From contig NZ_JAVDPW010000005.1 of the NCBI RefSeq assembly GCF_031453975.1, positions 372,001-436,000 of the forward strand: 64,000 nucleotides of DNA. The letters are read 5' to 3'. Source of the DNA: Inquilinus ginsengisoli_A. Lineage in GTDB: Bacteria > Pseudomonadota > Alphaproteobacteria > DSM-16000 > Inquilinaceae. Shown here piece after piece: positions 41,713 to 49,790 of the stretch; within the stretch, counting starts at the first letter, position 1, and every line of letters begins with the position of its first letter. A program made the translations under genes and the position numbers. The notes beneath the pieces were generated by a model. That model saw only the letters and a program-made list of their open reading frames with translations. It was not told the DNA's origin and ran no database searches.

Positions 41713-42840
41713 TCAGAAGGCGCTGGTTTCGATGATGTCGACGCCGTTGATGCGGTCGATCAGGTAGATCAGGCCGCGATCGTCGATGGTGACGTCGTTC
41801 GACGACGCCCGGTCCTCGCCGGCTGGCGGATCTGGCAGGAAATGGCCGACCTCGCGCGGCGCGAAGGGGTCGGCGATGTCGACCAGCCGCAGCCCCTGGG
41901 CGAACCAGGCGAAGGGAATGACGGTGCCGCTGAACCGTTCCGACGGCTGGTGGCAGCCGGTCATCGGCGGCTGCGGCGACCCGTCCGGGTCGAGGCCCGG
42001 CACCTGGAAGGTCGCGATCGGCAGCGGCTGCCGCTCCTCGGTGATGTCGTAGATCCAGGTGAAGGCCGGGGGCGACGGGCGCAGCTTCGCCACATCCTCG
42101 TCGGCCACCACCATGATCTTGCGGCCTTTCAGCAGCTGGGGCATCGGCAGGCAGGTGTGGGTCGGGTGCGGGAAGGCGGGGCTCGAATTCAGCTGCGAGA
42201 TCAGCTTCGGCCGGGCCATGTCGGCGATGTCGAGGATGAACAGCCCATGGTGCCAGTAGCTGACATAGAGGCGGTCGCCCGCCCGGATCGGGTGGTGGCA
42301 GCGCGGCGACACCCCGCCGGCCCAGGGGTATTCCTCGCCGCCCCCGGTCCATTGGCCGGGGATCCACCAGCGCCCGACCTCGACCGGCCGGGCTGGGTCG
42401 ATCAGGTCGAGGATCATGACGATGTTGCCGACATAGCCCTCGGCGGTCGGCGAGATATAGGCGTAGCGCCCGTCGAAATCGTAGCGATGGACGCCGCGGC
42501 CGGCGGTCATCCATTTCGAGATCAGCCGGGGCGCGCTGGGCCGGGACACATCGTATATTGCGATGCCCCCGCCGAATTCGGCCGGGCCGTTCTGGCCCAG
42601 CTTCTCGTGGTTGACGATCATGATGTCGCCCGCCACCCGCACCTTGTGCGAATGCCAGCCCTCCGGCAGCTCCAGCCGCGCGATCACCCGGGGATGGCGC
42701 GGGTCGGCAACGTCGACGATGGTCGTGCCGCTGGGCGACCGCATATGGCCGATATACAGAGTCGTCCCCTCGACCCAGACCTGGCCGCCGCCGGGGCAGT
42801 CGATATGCGAGAGCAGCGTCGTGTTGAGGGAATTCGGCAC
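41713..42840 (-). CDS. LVIVD-repeat beta-propeller protein of unknown function
   Basis: A 375-residue protein without signal peptide, built of repeats of the LVIVD/choice-of-anchor propeller type. Repeat units such as IVDVADPRHPRVI, IYDVSRPSAPRLIS, ILDLIDPARPVEVG, ILDIADMARPKLIS and LVDIADPFAPREVG recur every 45-60 residues. Several His-rich turns (GWHSHKV, RCHHP, YWHHG, PHPTHTC) could bind a metal. No function is known for this group that would fit B6 degradation, but it is locked in the operon between the cupin dioxygenase and RidA, so it may be a new enzyme of the lower pathway. ATG 42840. Confidence 0.75.
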   Translation of the reverse strand: MPNSLNTTLLSHIDCPGGGQVWVEGTTLYIGHMRSPSGTTIVDVADPRHPRVIARLELPEGWHSHKVRVAGDIMIVNHEKLGQNGPAEFGGGIAIYDVSRPSAPRLISKWMTAGRGVHRYDFDGRYAYISPTAEGYVGNIVMILDLIDPARPVEVGRWWIPGQWTGGGEEYPWAGGVSPRCHHPIRAGDRLYVSYWHHGLFILDIADMARPKLISQLNSSPAFPHPTHTCLPMPQLLKGRKIMVVADEDVAKLRPSPPAFTWIYDITEERQPLPIATFQVPGLDPDGSPQPPMTGCHQPSERFSGTVIPFAWFAQGLRLVDIADPFAPREVGHFLPDPPAGEDRASSNDVTIDDRGLIYLIDRINGVDIIETSAF

Positions 42841-42951
42841 TTCGGACCTCGGGTCGGTCGGGTGCGCGCCGACGATCCGCCCCGGCCTGCGGTGGCGGGC
42901 GGGGCAGCGTCGGGCGGGACGGTCGGATCCGGCTTGCGCCGGACCCGGCCG

Positions 42952-44094
42952 TCAGATCATGCGGACCACGTCGCCGCTGGCGTCGCGGCCCCATTTGCGG
43001 AACAGGCTGAACGCCTTCAGCGCCGGCTCGTCGCTGGCGACGAACAGGATTGCGGGTTCGGTCTCCGACCCGTTCACATGCTCGCACCACGACCCGCCGG
43101 GCACCGCCAGCGTGTCGAATTCGGTCCAGTCGAAGCGCTTGCCGTCGACCATGGAATGGCCGCTGCCCTGGAACGGCGCCACCAGCAGGCTGGCTGTCTG
43201 GCGCAAGGGCCGCGTGCGCTCGCCCGGCCGCAGCATCTGGGCGAAGAAGGTGATGGTCTTGAACACCGGCCCGCCGGTCAGCGGATCGACATACTCGATC
43301 ATCAGCGCCTCGTACGGGTCGCCGTCCCAGTCCTTAAACCGCTCCAGCGCCTCGCGCATCGCGTCCCAGCGGTAGACATACATCGGCGACGACAGGCCGG
43401 AGCCGCGATGATGGTCGAGGAAGCGGGGCCGCAGCCCGCCGGCGCCGTAGACGCGGGCGGAATAGTCGCTGGGGAAGCGGGCGCTCTGCACCTTCTTGGC
43501 GACGCCGCTCTCGGCATAGTCATGCTCGAAATAGACCGCGCTCAGGGTCTCGACCAGCGGCAGGTCGAGGACCGACAGGTTGACCGCCGGTTCATCGCCC
43601 GTGTTGCCGTGATTGTGCCAGGCGTCGATCGGCGTCAGCACCATGTCGCCCGGGCCGAAGGTGATGTCCTCGCCCTCGACCCCGGTGAAGTTGCTCTTGC
43701 CGGTCAGGCCGAAGCGGATCGCGCTGGGGGAATGCCGGTGCGGCGGCATCACCTCGTTCGGGTCGTTCAGGCGATACGCCGTGTACATGGTGCTGACCGT
43801 CGCCCGCCGCGGCGACAGGCCGGGATTGACCAGGATCAGCGACCGCCGCTCGGAATCGTCCATGTGGATCAGCTCGGCGGAGCGCTGCAGGATCGGCGCG
43901 ATGTCCTTGTCGTAGCTCCACAGGAAGGGCAGGGCCTTCTGCGTGCCCATCAGCTGCTTGATCTCGTCATGGGCGACGTCGACCGAGCTGGCCCAGAACG
44001 GGAACATGTTCTTGTTGAAGACGTCGTCGTAGAGCGCCTTCAGGGCGGCATCGCGATTGGACGCCCCCGGCACCGCGGCGCGTGTGTCCGTCAT
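42952..44094 (-). CDS. gentisate/salicylate 1,2-dioxygenase-like cupin, candidate pyridine-ring-cleaving dioxygenase
   Basis: A 380-residue bicupin of the gentisate dioxygenase family. Iron ligands His119 and His121 lie in MPPHRHSPSAIRFGLTG and His160 in DAWHNHG, the usual ferrous-iron set of gentisate, salicylate and 1-hydroxy-2-naphthoate dioxygenases. The second cupin half (about 275-375) lacks a clear metal set, which is normal for the family. It is first in an operon that continues with the LVIVD protein, RidA and GST. The B6 intermediates 4-pyridoxate and 3-hydroxy-2-methylpyridine-4,5-dicarboxylate carry a hydroxyl next to a carboxylate, like salicylate, so they are chemically plausible substrates (inference). 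Upstream is an operator CAACC-N9-GGTTG. Confidence 0.85.
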   Translation of the reverse strand: MTDTRAAVPGASNRDAALKALYDDVFNKNMFPFWASSVDVAHDEIKQLMGTQKALPFLWSYDKDIAPILQRSAELIHMDDSERRSLILVNPGLSPRRATVSTMYTAYRLNDPNEVMPPHRHSPSAIRFGLTGKSNFTGVEGEDITFGPGDMVLTPIDAWHNHGNTGDEPAVNLSVLDLPLVETLSAVYFEHDYAESGVAKKVQSARFPSDYSARVYGAGGLRPRFLDHHRGSGLSSPMYVYRWDAMREALERFKDWDGDPYEALMIEYVDPLTGGPVFKTITFFAQMLRPGERTRPLRQTASLLVAPFQGSGHSMVDGKRFDWTEFDTLAVPGGSWCEHVNGSETEPAILFVASDEPALKAFSLFRKWGRDASGDVVRMI

Positions 44095-44127
44095 GTCGCA
44101 CCCCTGTCTTGGATCATTCGTTCGTCC

Positions 44128-45855
44128 TTAGCCATGACGGTATGCCCTCCGGCCGACCGTTTCAACCGTATTATTTGGTTGAAGATGATTGTTGGCGAAA
44201 TTGGTTGGATCATTGGTCGGAATTTCGGCTGGAGCCAGCGTCGGCACGCCGCGGATCAGGTCGGCGGCGCGCTCGGCGATCATCAGCACCGGGGCGTTGA
44301 TGTTGCCGCAGATGAGGTCGGGCATCACGGCGGCGTCGATGACGCGCAGGCCCTCGGCGCCATGCACCCGCAGCTGGGGGTCGACGACGGCCCCGTCATC
44401 GGCGGAGACCCCCATCCGGCAGGTGCCAGCCGGATGGTGGACGGTGATCGAGGTGGCGCGGATATGGGCGTCGATCTCGGCATCCGTCGCCTTGCCGGAG
44501 CCGGGGGCGGATTCCCGGGCGATGAAGCGCGCCATCGGCCCCTGCGCCATCACCTCCCGCGCCATGCGGATGCCGGCGCGCAGGCTGCGCCAGTCGGCCT
44601 CCGCCGCCAGGAAGTTCTGGCGGATGACCGGCGCCGCCATCGGGTCGGCGGAGGCCAGGCTCACCGTGCCGCGGCTCTCCGGCTGGATGATCACCACCCG
44701 GCAGGCGAAGGCGTCGGTGAAGGGCTGCTTGAACGGCTTGAAATAGGGCCAGGCGCCCAGTGGTGCTGCGGTCAACAGGAACTGCACGTCGGGCAGCGCC
44801 AGCTCCGCCCGGCTCTTGAGGAAGCCGACGATGCCGCCCGGCACGTCGGCGGCGAAGCCCTTGCCGAAAGCGTAGGCCTTGCCGAGCTCCAGCGCGATGC
44901 GGTCGGCCCGCATCATCCGGTGGAACGGCCCGGGCTCGCGGCGCTGGTACATCAGGATGGTCGAGACATGGTCCTGCAGGTTGCGGCCGACGCCGCGCAG
45001 CGGGATGCGCGTGCCGATGCCGTGTGCCGCCAGCTGCTCCGGGTCGCCGATGCCCGACAGCATCAGCAGCTGTGGGCTGTTGATCACGCCGCCGGACAGG
45101 ATGACCTCGGCATCGGCCCAGGCGGTCAGGACTTTCCCGTCCTTCACATAGTCGACGCCGACCGCGCGGGTGCCCTCGAACAGCACGCGGGTGACCATAG
45201 CGCCGACCGTGACCGTCAGGTTCGGCCGGGCCAGCGCCGGCCGGAGATAGGCGGTCGCCGCACTGCAGCGCCGGCCGTTGCGGATGGTCATCTGCAGCCG
45301 GCCGAAGCCTTCCTGCCGGGCGCCGTTGTAATCGTCGGTCCAGCCATGCCCGGCCTCGCCCGCGGCCGCGGCATAGGCGTCGAGCAGCGGGTCCTGGTAG
45401 CGGCAATACTGCACCCCCAGCGGGCCGTCGCCACCGCGCCAGGCGTCGGCGCCGCCCTCCCAGGATTCCAGCCGCCGGAAATAGGGCAGGGCGTGGGCAT
45501 AGGACCATTCGTCCAGCCCCGCCGCCGCCCAGCGGTCATAGTCGCCGGGATTGCCGCGGACATAGGCCATGGCATTGGTCGAGGACGAGCCGCCGACCAC
45601 CTTGCCGCGGGCGCACTCCACCCGGCGGCCGTCGACATTGGCCTCAGGCTCGTTGAAGTACATCCAGTCGTGCAGCCGCTTCTGCAGGATCTTGCCCCAG
45701 CCGAGCGGAATGTGGATCCAGGGGTCGCGGTCCCAGCCGCCGGCCTCCAGCAGCAGCACGCGGCAGGCCGGGTCCTCGCTGAGGCGGGCCGCCAGGACGC
45801 AGCCAGCGGAGCCGGCGCCGACGATGATGTGGTCGTAGCCCGGAGCGCGTGTCAT
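44128..45855 (-). CDS. GMC-family FAD oxidoreductase, probable 4-pyridoxate dehydrogenase
   Basis: Would oxidise the 5-hydroxymethyl group of 4-pyridoxic acid to the aldehyde (FHMPC). A 575-residue GMC flavoprotein: FAD motif VGAGSAGCVLAARLSED (12-28), the GMC signature GKVVGGSSSTNAMAYVRG (about 85-102) and catalytic His in ITVHHPAGTCRMG. The segment WIHIPLGWGKILQKRLHDWM resembles what I recall of M. loti 4-pyridoxate dehydrogenase more than choline dehydrogenase. The last 25 or so codons (from ND PTNFANNHLQPNN on) are AT-richer and overlap the promoter and operator of the downstream cupin gene, so this C-terminal tail may be a recent extension. ATG 45855, divergent from the GntR regulator. 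Confidence 0.82.
   Translation of the reverse strand: MTRAPGYDHIIVGAGSAGCVLAARLSEDPACRVLLLEAGGWDRDPWIHIPLGWGKILQKRLHDWMYFNEPEANVDGRRVECARGKVVGGSSSTNAMAYVRGNPGDYDRWAAAGLDEWSYAHALPYFRRLESWEGGADAWRGGDGPLGVQYCRYQDPLLDAYAAAAGEAGHGWTDDYNGARQEGFGRLQMTIRNGRRCSAATAYLRPALARPNLTVTVGAMVTRVLFEGTRAVGVDYVKDGKVLTAWADAEVILSGGVINSPQLLMLSGIGDPEQLAAHGIGTRIPLRGVGRNLQDHVSTILMYQRREPGPFHRMMRADRIALELGKAYAFGKGFAADVPGGIVGFLKSRAELALPDVQFLLTAAPLGAWPYFKPFKQPFTDAFACRVVIIQPESRGTVSLASADPMAAPVIRQNFLAAEADWRSLRAGIRMAREVMAQGPMARFIARESAPGSGKATDAEIDAHIRATSITVHHPAGTCRMGVSADDGAVVDPQLRVHGAEGLRVIDAAVMPDLICGNINAPVLMIAERAADLIRGVPTLAPAEIPTNDPTNFANNHLQPNNTVETVGRRAYRHG
44161..44183 (-). promoter_or_regulatory. operator TTCAACC-N9-GGTTGAA of the cupin operon
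   Basis: A perfect 7-bp inverted repeat with a 9-bp AT spacer, about 70 bp before the cupin ATG and inside the 3' end of the preceding gene. The inner CAACC-N9-GGTTG is identical in layout to the site at 46033-46051. A TAATAC-like -10 on the minus strand lies inside the spacer. Confidence 0.6.
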
Positions 45856-46028
45856 CGCAGGTCCACCCGGGCCGTCGACCGCCGGGTCATCGACCACGGG
45901 GCCGGCGTCCCTGGATCCGCCGGCCATGGCCGGTCGACCGGTTGTCCGGGCATCGGAAGCCTCCTGTCGGGGTTGCGCCGGTCTGGGCGGCGCTTGCTGG
46001 TGATCACTCGACCATCATCCAACCATTC

Positions 46029-46058
46029 TTGTCAACCATGGCAAATGGTTGCTATGGT
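46029..46058 (+). promoter_or_regulatory. sigma-70 promoter with embedded operator CAACC-N9-GGTTG (GntR/pyridoxine oxidase and divergent dehydrogenase)
   Basis: TTGTCA (46029-46034), 18 bases, TATGGT (46053-46058). Between them lies CAACC-N9-GGTTG (46033-46051), and a wider inverted repeat CAACCATT (46020) / AATGGTTG (46044) overlaps it. A repressor bound here would block this promoter and could also reach the divergent gene at 45855. The likely repressor is the adjacent GntR protein. Confidence 0.6.
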
Positions 46059-46139
46059 GGGCACTGTGGTCGTGATTGCCGGCACAAGGATGCGGGCGGC
46101 GCCGACCCTCAAGAACCGAACAAAGCCAGAGGGACCAGG

Positions 46140-46871
46140 ATGAACCGATCGGCGCCTTCCCAGCACCCGAACGCCGACGCTCAGACGCCCGATCCCTCAA
46201 TCGATGATGATCCCGGCCAGGACGGCAATCTCGACGACGTCGTCGCGGCGCTGCGCGGCATCCTCGCCACCGGCCAGGGCACGCCGTCGGAGCGGGCATT
46301 GGCGGAACGGCTGAACGTCAAGCGCCACCGGCTGCGGCGGGCGCTTGACCAGCTGCGCGCGGCGGGGGAACTGGCGCCGGCACGGGCCGGGCGGCCGCGG
46401 ACCGCGACGCCGCGGCGGGGCGACGACCTCGCCCGCGACACCAATCCGGTCGAGATCATCGAGCTGCGCATGGTGCTCGAGCCGGCGCTGGCCCGGCTCG
46501 CCGCGCTGCGCGCCTCCCCGTTCGAGATCATGCGCATCCAGCGGGCCGCCAGCACGCCCCCGGGCGCGGTGGCCGGGACCGTCGACCTGGCCTTTCACAA
46601 GGCTGTCGCGGCCGGTGCCCGCAACAGCCTGGCGGCCGAGCTCTACGCCCTGATCCGTGAGGTGGCGACCGACGCCCGGCTGCGCTTCGGCAACAGCGAC
46701 AATCCCAGCTGCCCGAACCGGCTGAAGCAGCGAGACGCCGAGCACAAGCTGATCGCCGACGCGATCGCCGCGCGCGATCCGGATGCGGCCGAACAGGCGA
46801 TGCGAGCCCATCTCGGGGCGGTGCAACGCCAGATCCTCGACCGTCTCGGCCCCAGCGTCGCGGTGGCCTGA
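46140..46871 (+). CDS. GntR-family (FCD) regulator of vitamin B6 catabolism
   Basis: A 243-residue regulator: winged helix at about 30-80 (SERALAERLNVKRHRLRRALDQLRAAGEL) and an FCD-type all-helical effector domain at about 95-235 (IIELRMVLEPALARLAALR, DLAFHKAVAAGARN, RDAEHKLIADAIAARDPDAAEQAMRAHL). The ATG 46140 has AGG close upstream. It is divergent from the 4-pyridoxate dehydrogenase gene and 32 bp ahead of pyridoxine 4-oxidase, so it is the natural local repressor, released by a B6 compound or pathway intermediate (inference). Its own promoter carries the CAACC-N9-GGTTG site. Confidence 0.85.
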   Translation: MNRSAPSQHPNADAQTPDPSIDDDPGQDGNLDDVVAALRGILATGQGTPSERALAERLNVKRHRLRRALDQLRAAGELAPARAGRPRTATPRRGDDLARDTNPVEIIELRMVLEPALARLAALRASPFEIMRIQRAASTPPGAVAGTVDLAFHKAVAAGARNSLAAELYALIREVATDARLRFGNSDNPSCPNRLKQRDAEHKLIADAIAARDPDAAEQAMRAHLGAVQRQILDRLGPSVAVA

Positions 46872-46903
46872 GGGCGAGCGCCTTCCTTCCCGCAGCGGAG
46901 CAC

Positions 46904-48433
46904 ATGGCCATGACCGGTTTCGACGTGCTGGTGATCGGCGCCGGCTCCGCCGGGTCGGTGGTGGCGGCAAGGCTGAGCGAGGATCCCGGCCTGTCCGTCG
47001 GCCTGGTCGAGGCCGGGGCGGTGCCGTCCGATCCCGACATCGCCTCGCCGCAGCAATGGCCGTTCCTGCCGGGCCGCGCCTTCGACTGGGCGTACCGCAC
47101 CATCCCCCAGCCCGGCACCGCCGGACGGAGCCACGACTGGCCCCGCGGCCGCATCGTCGGCGGTTCCAGCTGCCTTCACGCGATGGCCCATGTCCGCGGC
47201 CACCCCGATGATTTCGAACCTTGGGCCGCCGCGGGCGGGCCTGGCTGGTCCTATCAGGCGCTGCTGCCGGCCTTCCGCCGCAGCGAGCGCTTCTCGGGCG
47301 GCGCCTCGGCCATGCACGGCGATGCCGGTCCGCTCGACGTGCTGCTGCCCGGCGACGAGATCCACCCCCTGGTCCGCGACTACATGGATGCCGGGGTGTC
47401 GATCGGCGCGCCACGCCTCGGCGACCACAATGCCGGTCCGCTGACGGGCGCGGCGCCGAACCAGCTGACCATCCGGGATGGCCGCCGCGTCAGCGTCGCC
47501 GACGCCTATCTCGTGCCGGCCCTCGGCCGTCCCAACCTGACGCTGCTGACCGATGTGCTGGTCCATGACCTGGTGATGCAGGCCGGCCGGGCGTGCGGCG
47601 CCCGGATCACCCGGGGCGGGGTGCAGGAGATCCTGACCGCGGACCGGATCGTGCTCTGCGCCGGCACGGTCGCCTCGCCGCTGCTGCTGATGCGGTCCGG
47701 CATCGGCGACCCCGACACCCTGCGCGGGGCCGGCATCGCCTGCCGGCACGAGCTGCCGGAGGTCGGGCGCAACCTGCACGACCATCTGCTCGCGGCCGGC
47801 AATGTCTACCGCGCCCGGCGGCCGGTCGCGCCGTCGCGGCTGCAGCATTCGGAATCGCTGATGTACCTGCACAGCGACGACTCGTCCCGGGCGGAGGGAT
47901 CGCCGGATGTCGTGCTCGCCTGCGTCGTGCTGCCGGTGGTGACCGAGGCGTTTGCGCGGCCGGAGGCGGGCAGCGCCTACACCATCATGTGCGGCGTCAC
48001 CCACCCGACCAGCCGCGGCTCGCTGCGGCCCGGCGGGCCGTCGGTGGCGGATGTCCCGATCATCGATCCCGCCTATCTCTCGACCGACCAGGACCGGCGG
48101 AGCTTCCGGGCCAGCCTGCGTCTCGCCCGCGCCGTCGGCCGGGCCGCGCCGCTGCGCGACTGGAGCGACGGCGAGATCCTGCCTGGGCCGGGGGTGGAGG
48201 CCGATGTCGATCTCGACGCCTTCCTGGCCCGGGCGGCGATGACCCATCACCACCCGGTCGGCACCTGCAGCCTCGGTCCCGTCGTCGACGGCGATCTGAG
48301 GGTGCGGGGCATCGACGGGCTCTTCGTGGTCGACGCCTCGGTCATCCCGTCGATCACGGCCGGCCCGGTCAACGCCGCGGTGGTCGCCATCGCCGAAACC
48401 TGGGCCGGTGCGACCGATCAGCCAAGGCAATGA
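46904..48433 (+). CDS. pno: pyridoxine 4-oxidase (GMC-family flavoprotein)
   Basis: Oxidises pyridoxine to pyridoxal with O2 and FAD, the entry step of this degradation route. A 509-residue GMC protein: FAD motif VIGAGSAGSVVAARLSED (10-27), GMC signature GRIVGGSSCLHAMAHVRGHP (about 82-101), and the C-terminal active-site MTHHHPVGTCSLG. The stretches NVYRARRPVAPSRLQHSES and GVTHPTSRGSLRPGG are, from memory, characteristic of the Microbacterium and Mesorhizobium pyridoxine 4-oxidases and not of choline dehydrogenases. The ATG 46904 has GGAG nine bases upstream; ATG 46910 is an alternative. It is co-transcribed with the GntR regulator. Confidence 0.87.
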   Translation: MAMTGFDVLVIGAGSAGSVVAARLSEDPGLSVGLVEAGAVPSDPDIASPQQWPFLPGRAFDWAYRTIPQPGTAGRSHDWPRGRIVGGSSCLHAMAHVRGHPDDFEPWAAAGGPGWSYQALLPAFRRSERFSGGASAMHGDAGPLDVLLPGDEIHPLVRDYMDAGVSIGAPRLGDHNAGPLTGAAPNQLTIRDGRRVSVADAYLVPALGRPNLTLLTDVLVHDLVMQAGRACGARITRGGVQEILTADRIVLCAGTVASPLLLMRSGIGDPDTLRGAGIACRHELPEVGRNLHDHLLAAGNVYRARRPVAPSRLQHSESLMYLHSDDSSRAEGSPDVVLACVVLPVVTEAFARPEAGSAYTIMCGVTHPTSRGSLRPGGPSVADVPIIDPAYLSTDQDRRSFRASLRLARAVGRAAPLRDWSDGEILPGPGVEADVDLDAFLARAAMTHHHPVGTCSLGPVVDGDLRVRGIDGLFVVDASVIPSITAGPVNAAVVAIAETWAGATDQPRQ

Positions 48434-48465
48434 ACGCCTCAGATCGCCCGGCCGCTCCGCTTCCC

Positions 48466-49695
48466 TCACTCGCCGAGTTGCCGCCGGAAGAAGCGCATCA
48501 TCTCACGGCTGGCGTCCGGCCCGCGTGGCTCGGTGTACGAACCGGCCGGGCTGCCGCCCGACCAGGCATGGCCGGCGCCGTGCAGCACCCAGTGCTCCGA
48601 CATCGGGCGACCGGCGTCGTCCGCCCGGATCGTGCAGGTGTAGCCGATGCCGCCCGGGGCGGTCCCGTTTCTGACCGTGGTGCGGAGGTCGGACGCGGCT
48701 TCGGCCTGGGCCAGGACCTGGTCGCCGTTGACGGGGCTGACGGTGGTGTCGCGATCGCCGTGGAACACGATGGTCGGGACAGCGGCGCCGGACCGTCGCA
48801 AACTGGCCGCCGCCGGCGGCATGCCCTGGCGCATCGCCGTGAAGGCCGACATCATGTCGCTGGCGGCCCCGCAGGCCAGTCCGGAATGCACCCCGACGGC
48901 GGCGTAGAGGTCGGGATAGGCCGCCCCCATGATCGCCGCGGCGGCACCGCCTGCCGACAGGCCGGCGACATACACCCGCCGGGGATCGACCGGGTGATCG
49001 CGCATGATCTGGCGGGTGATGCCGGCGATCAGCGCCGGTTCGCCGCCGTCGCGCCGCTGATCGCCTGGGTTGAACCAGTTCCAGCAGCGAGAGGCATTGG
49101 CCGACCGGGTCTGCTCGGGATAGGCGACGAGGAAACCCTGCTCCTCGGCCAGCTCATTCATGCGTGTGCCGGCGGCGAAGTCGTCCGGCGACTGGGTGCA
49201 GCCATGCAGCATCACCACCAGCGGCAGTGCCTGTTCGGCACGGCCGCCGGGGATGTAGAGCTTGTATGTCCGCTGCCCGGTCTGGCCGGCATAGCTGCAT
49301 TCGTCGAACCGGGCGCCATCAGGCGCCGGAGCCGGCCCAGGGGCAACGGGGCGGCCGGGTGCGACGGCGTCACCGGCAGGGGCGTGCGGCCGTCGAAAGC
49401 GATCGAGGAGTCCACGGAACATCTCACGTGCTTGGGGCCGGCCAGCTGGCGCGGCGTCGGGATCGCCGGGCTGGGGCGGCGTCCAGGTCTCTCCGGTTCC
49501 CGGGGATGGCGGCACCATGTCGATGGTGGTGCGCCCGCCGGGGCCGGGCATCTCTGCGGAGTTGGTCTCCGACGCCGGCGGGCTTGGCGGCGGCGAGGCA
49601 ACAGCGCCGCGCAGAAGCGCCATGGCTTCGCCGAGCCGTCCGGCGCGGGTGAGGCGGGTCGCCTCCTGCATGTCGATCTTGGGGCGTGCGATCAT
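48466..49695 (-). CDS. PHB-depolymerase-family esterase
   Basis: A 409-residue hydrolase of the LpqC/PHB depolymerase (esterase_phb) family. An N-terminal Pro/Gly-rich linker of about 115 residues precedes the catalytic domain: MLHGCTQSPDDFAAGTRMNE, nucleophile Ser247 in VAGLSAGGAAAAI, Asp in HGDRDTTVSP and His in HGAGHAWSGG. The CTQ motif and the domain order match intracellular-type or secreted PHB/feruloyl esterases; no signal peptide is evident from the ATG 49695. A GTG at 49794 would extend it into the CopG gene. It is convergent with pyridoxine oxidase and lies 95 bp after the CopG regulator on the same strand. Confidence 0.82.
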   Translation of the reverse strand: MIARPKIDMQEATRLTRAGRLGEAMALLRGAVASPPPSPPASETNSAEMPGPGGRTTIDMVPPSPGTGETWTPPQPGDPDAAPAGRPQAREMFRGLLDRFRRPHAPAGDAVAPGRPVAPGPAPAPDGARFDECSYAGQTGQRTYKLYIPGGRAEQALPLVVMLHGCTQSPDDFAAGTRMNELAEEQGFLVAYPEQTRSANASRCWNWFNPGDQRRDGGEPALIAGITRQIMRDHPVDPRRVYVAGLSAGGAAAAIMGAAYPDLYAAVGVHSGLACGAASDMMSAFTAMRQGMPPAAASLRRSGAAVPTIVFHGDRDTTVSPVNGDQVLAQAEAASDLRTTVRNGTAPGGIGYTCTIRADDAGRPMSEHWVLHGAGHAWSGGSPAGSYTEPRGPDASREMMRFFRRQLGE

Positions 49696-49790
49696 GGCAG
49701 CATGGTCCTGTGTGCCGAAATCCGCCAGGGCGAGATCTGTGCCCGCCTTGATCGGCCGAGATGGTCGGTGTGCGGCCTGCAGCCGCTTCG

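Noticed and set aside
39958..46143. A 2061-codon open frame on the plus strand across the B6 cluster
   Set aside because: It lies antisense to eight well-supported genes and its translation is low-complexity. Gaps and ribosome sites fit only the minus-strand genes.
44128..48433. The two GMC genes as choline or alcohol dehydrogenases
   Set aside because: No betaine aldehyde dehydrogenase or PQQ partner; gene context and remembered sequence landmarks favour 4-pyridoxate dehydrogenase and pyridoxine 4-oxidase. A search against characterised enzymes would settle it.
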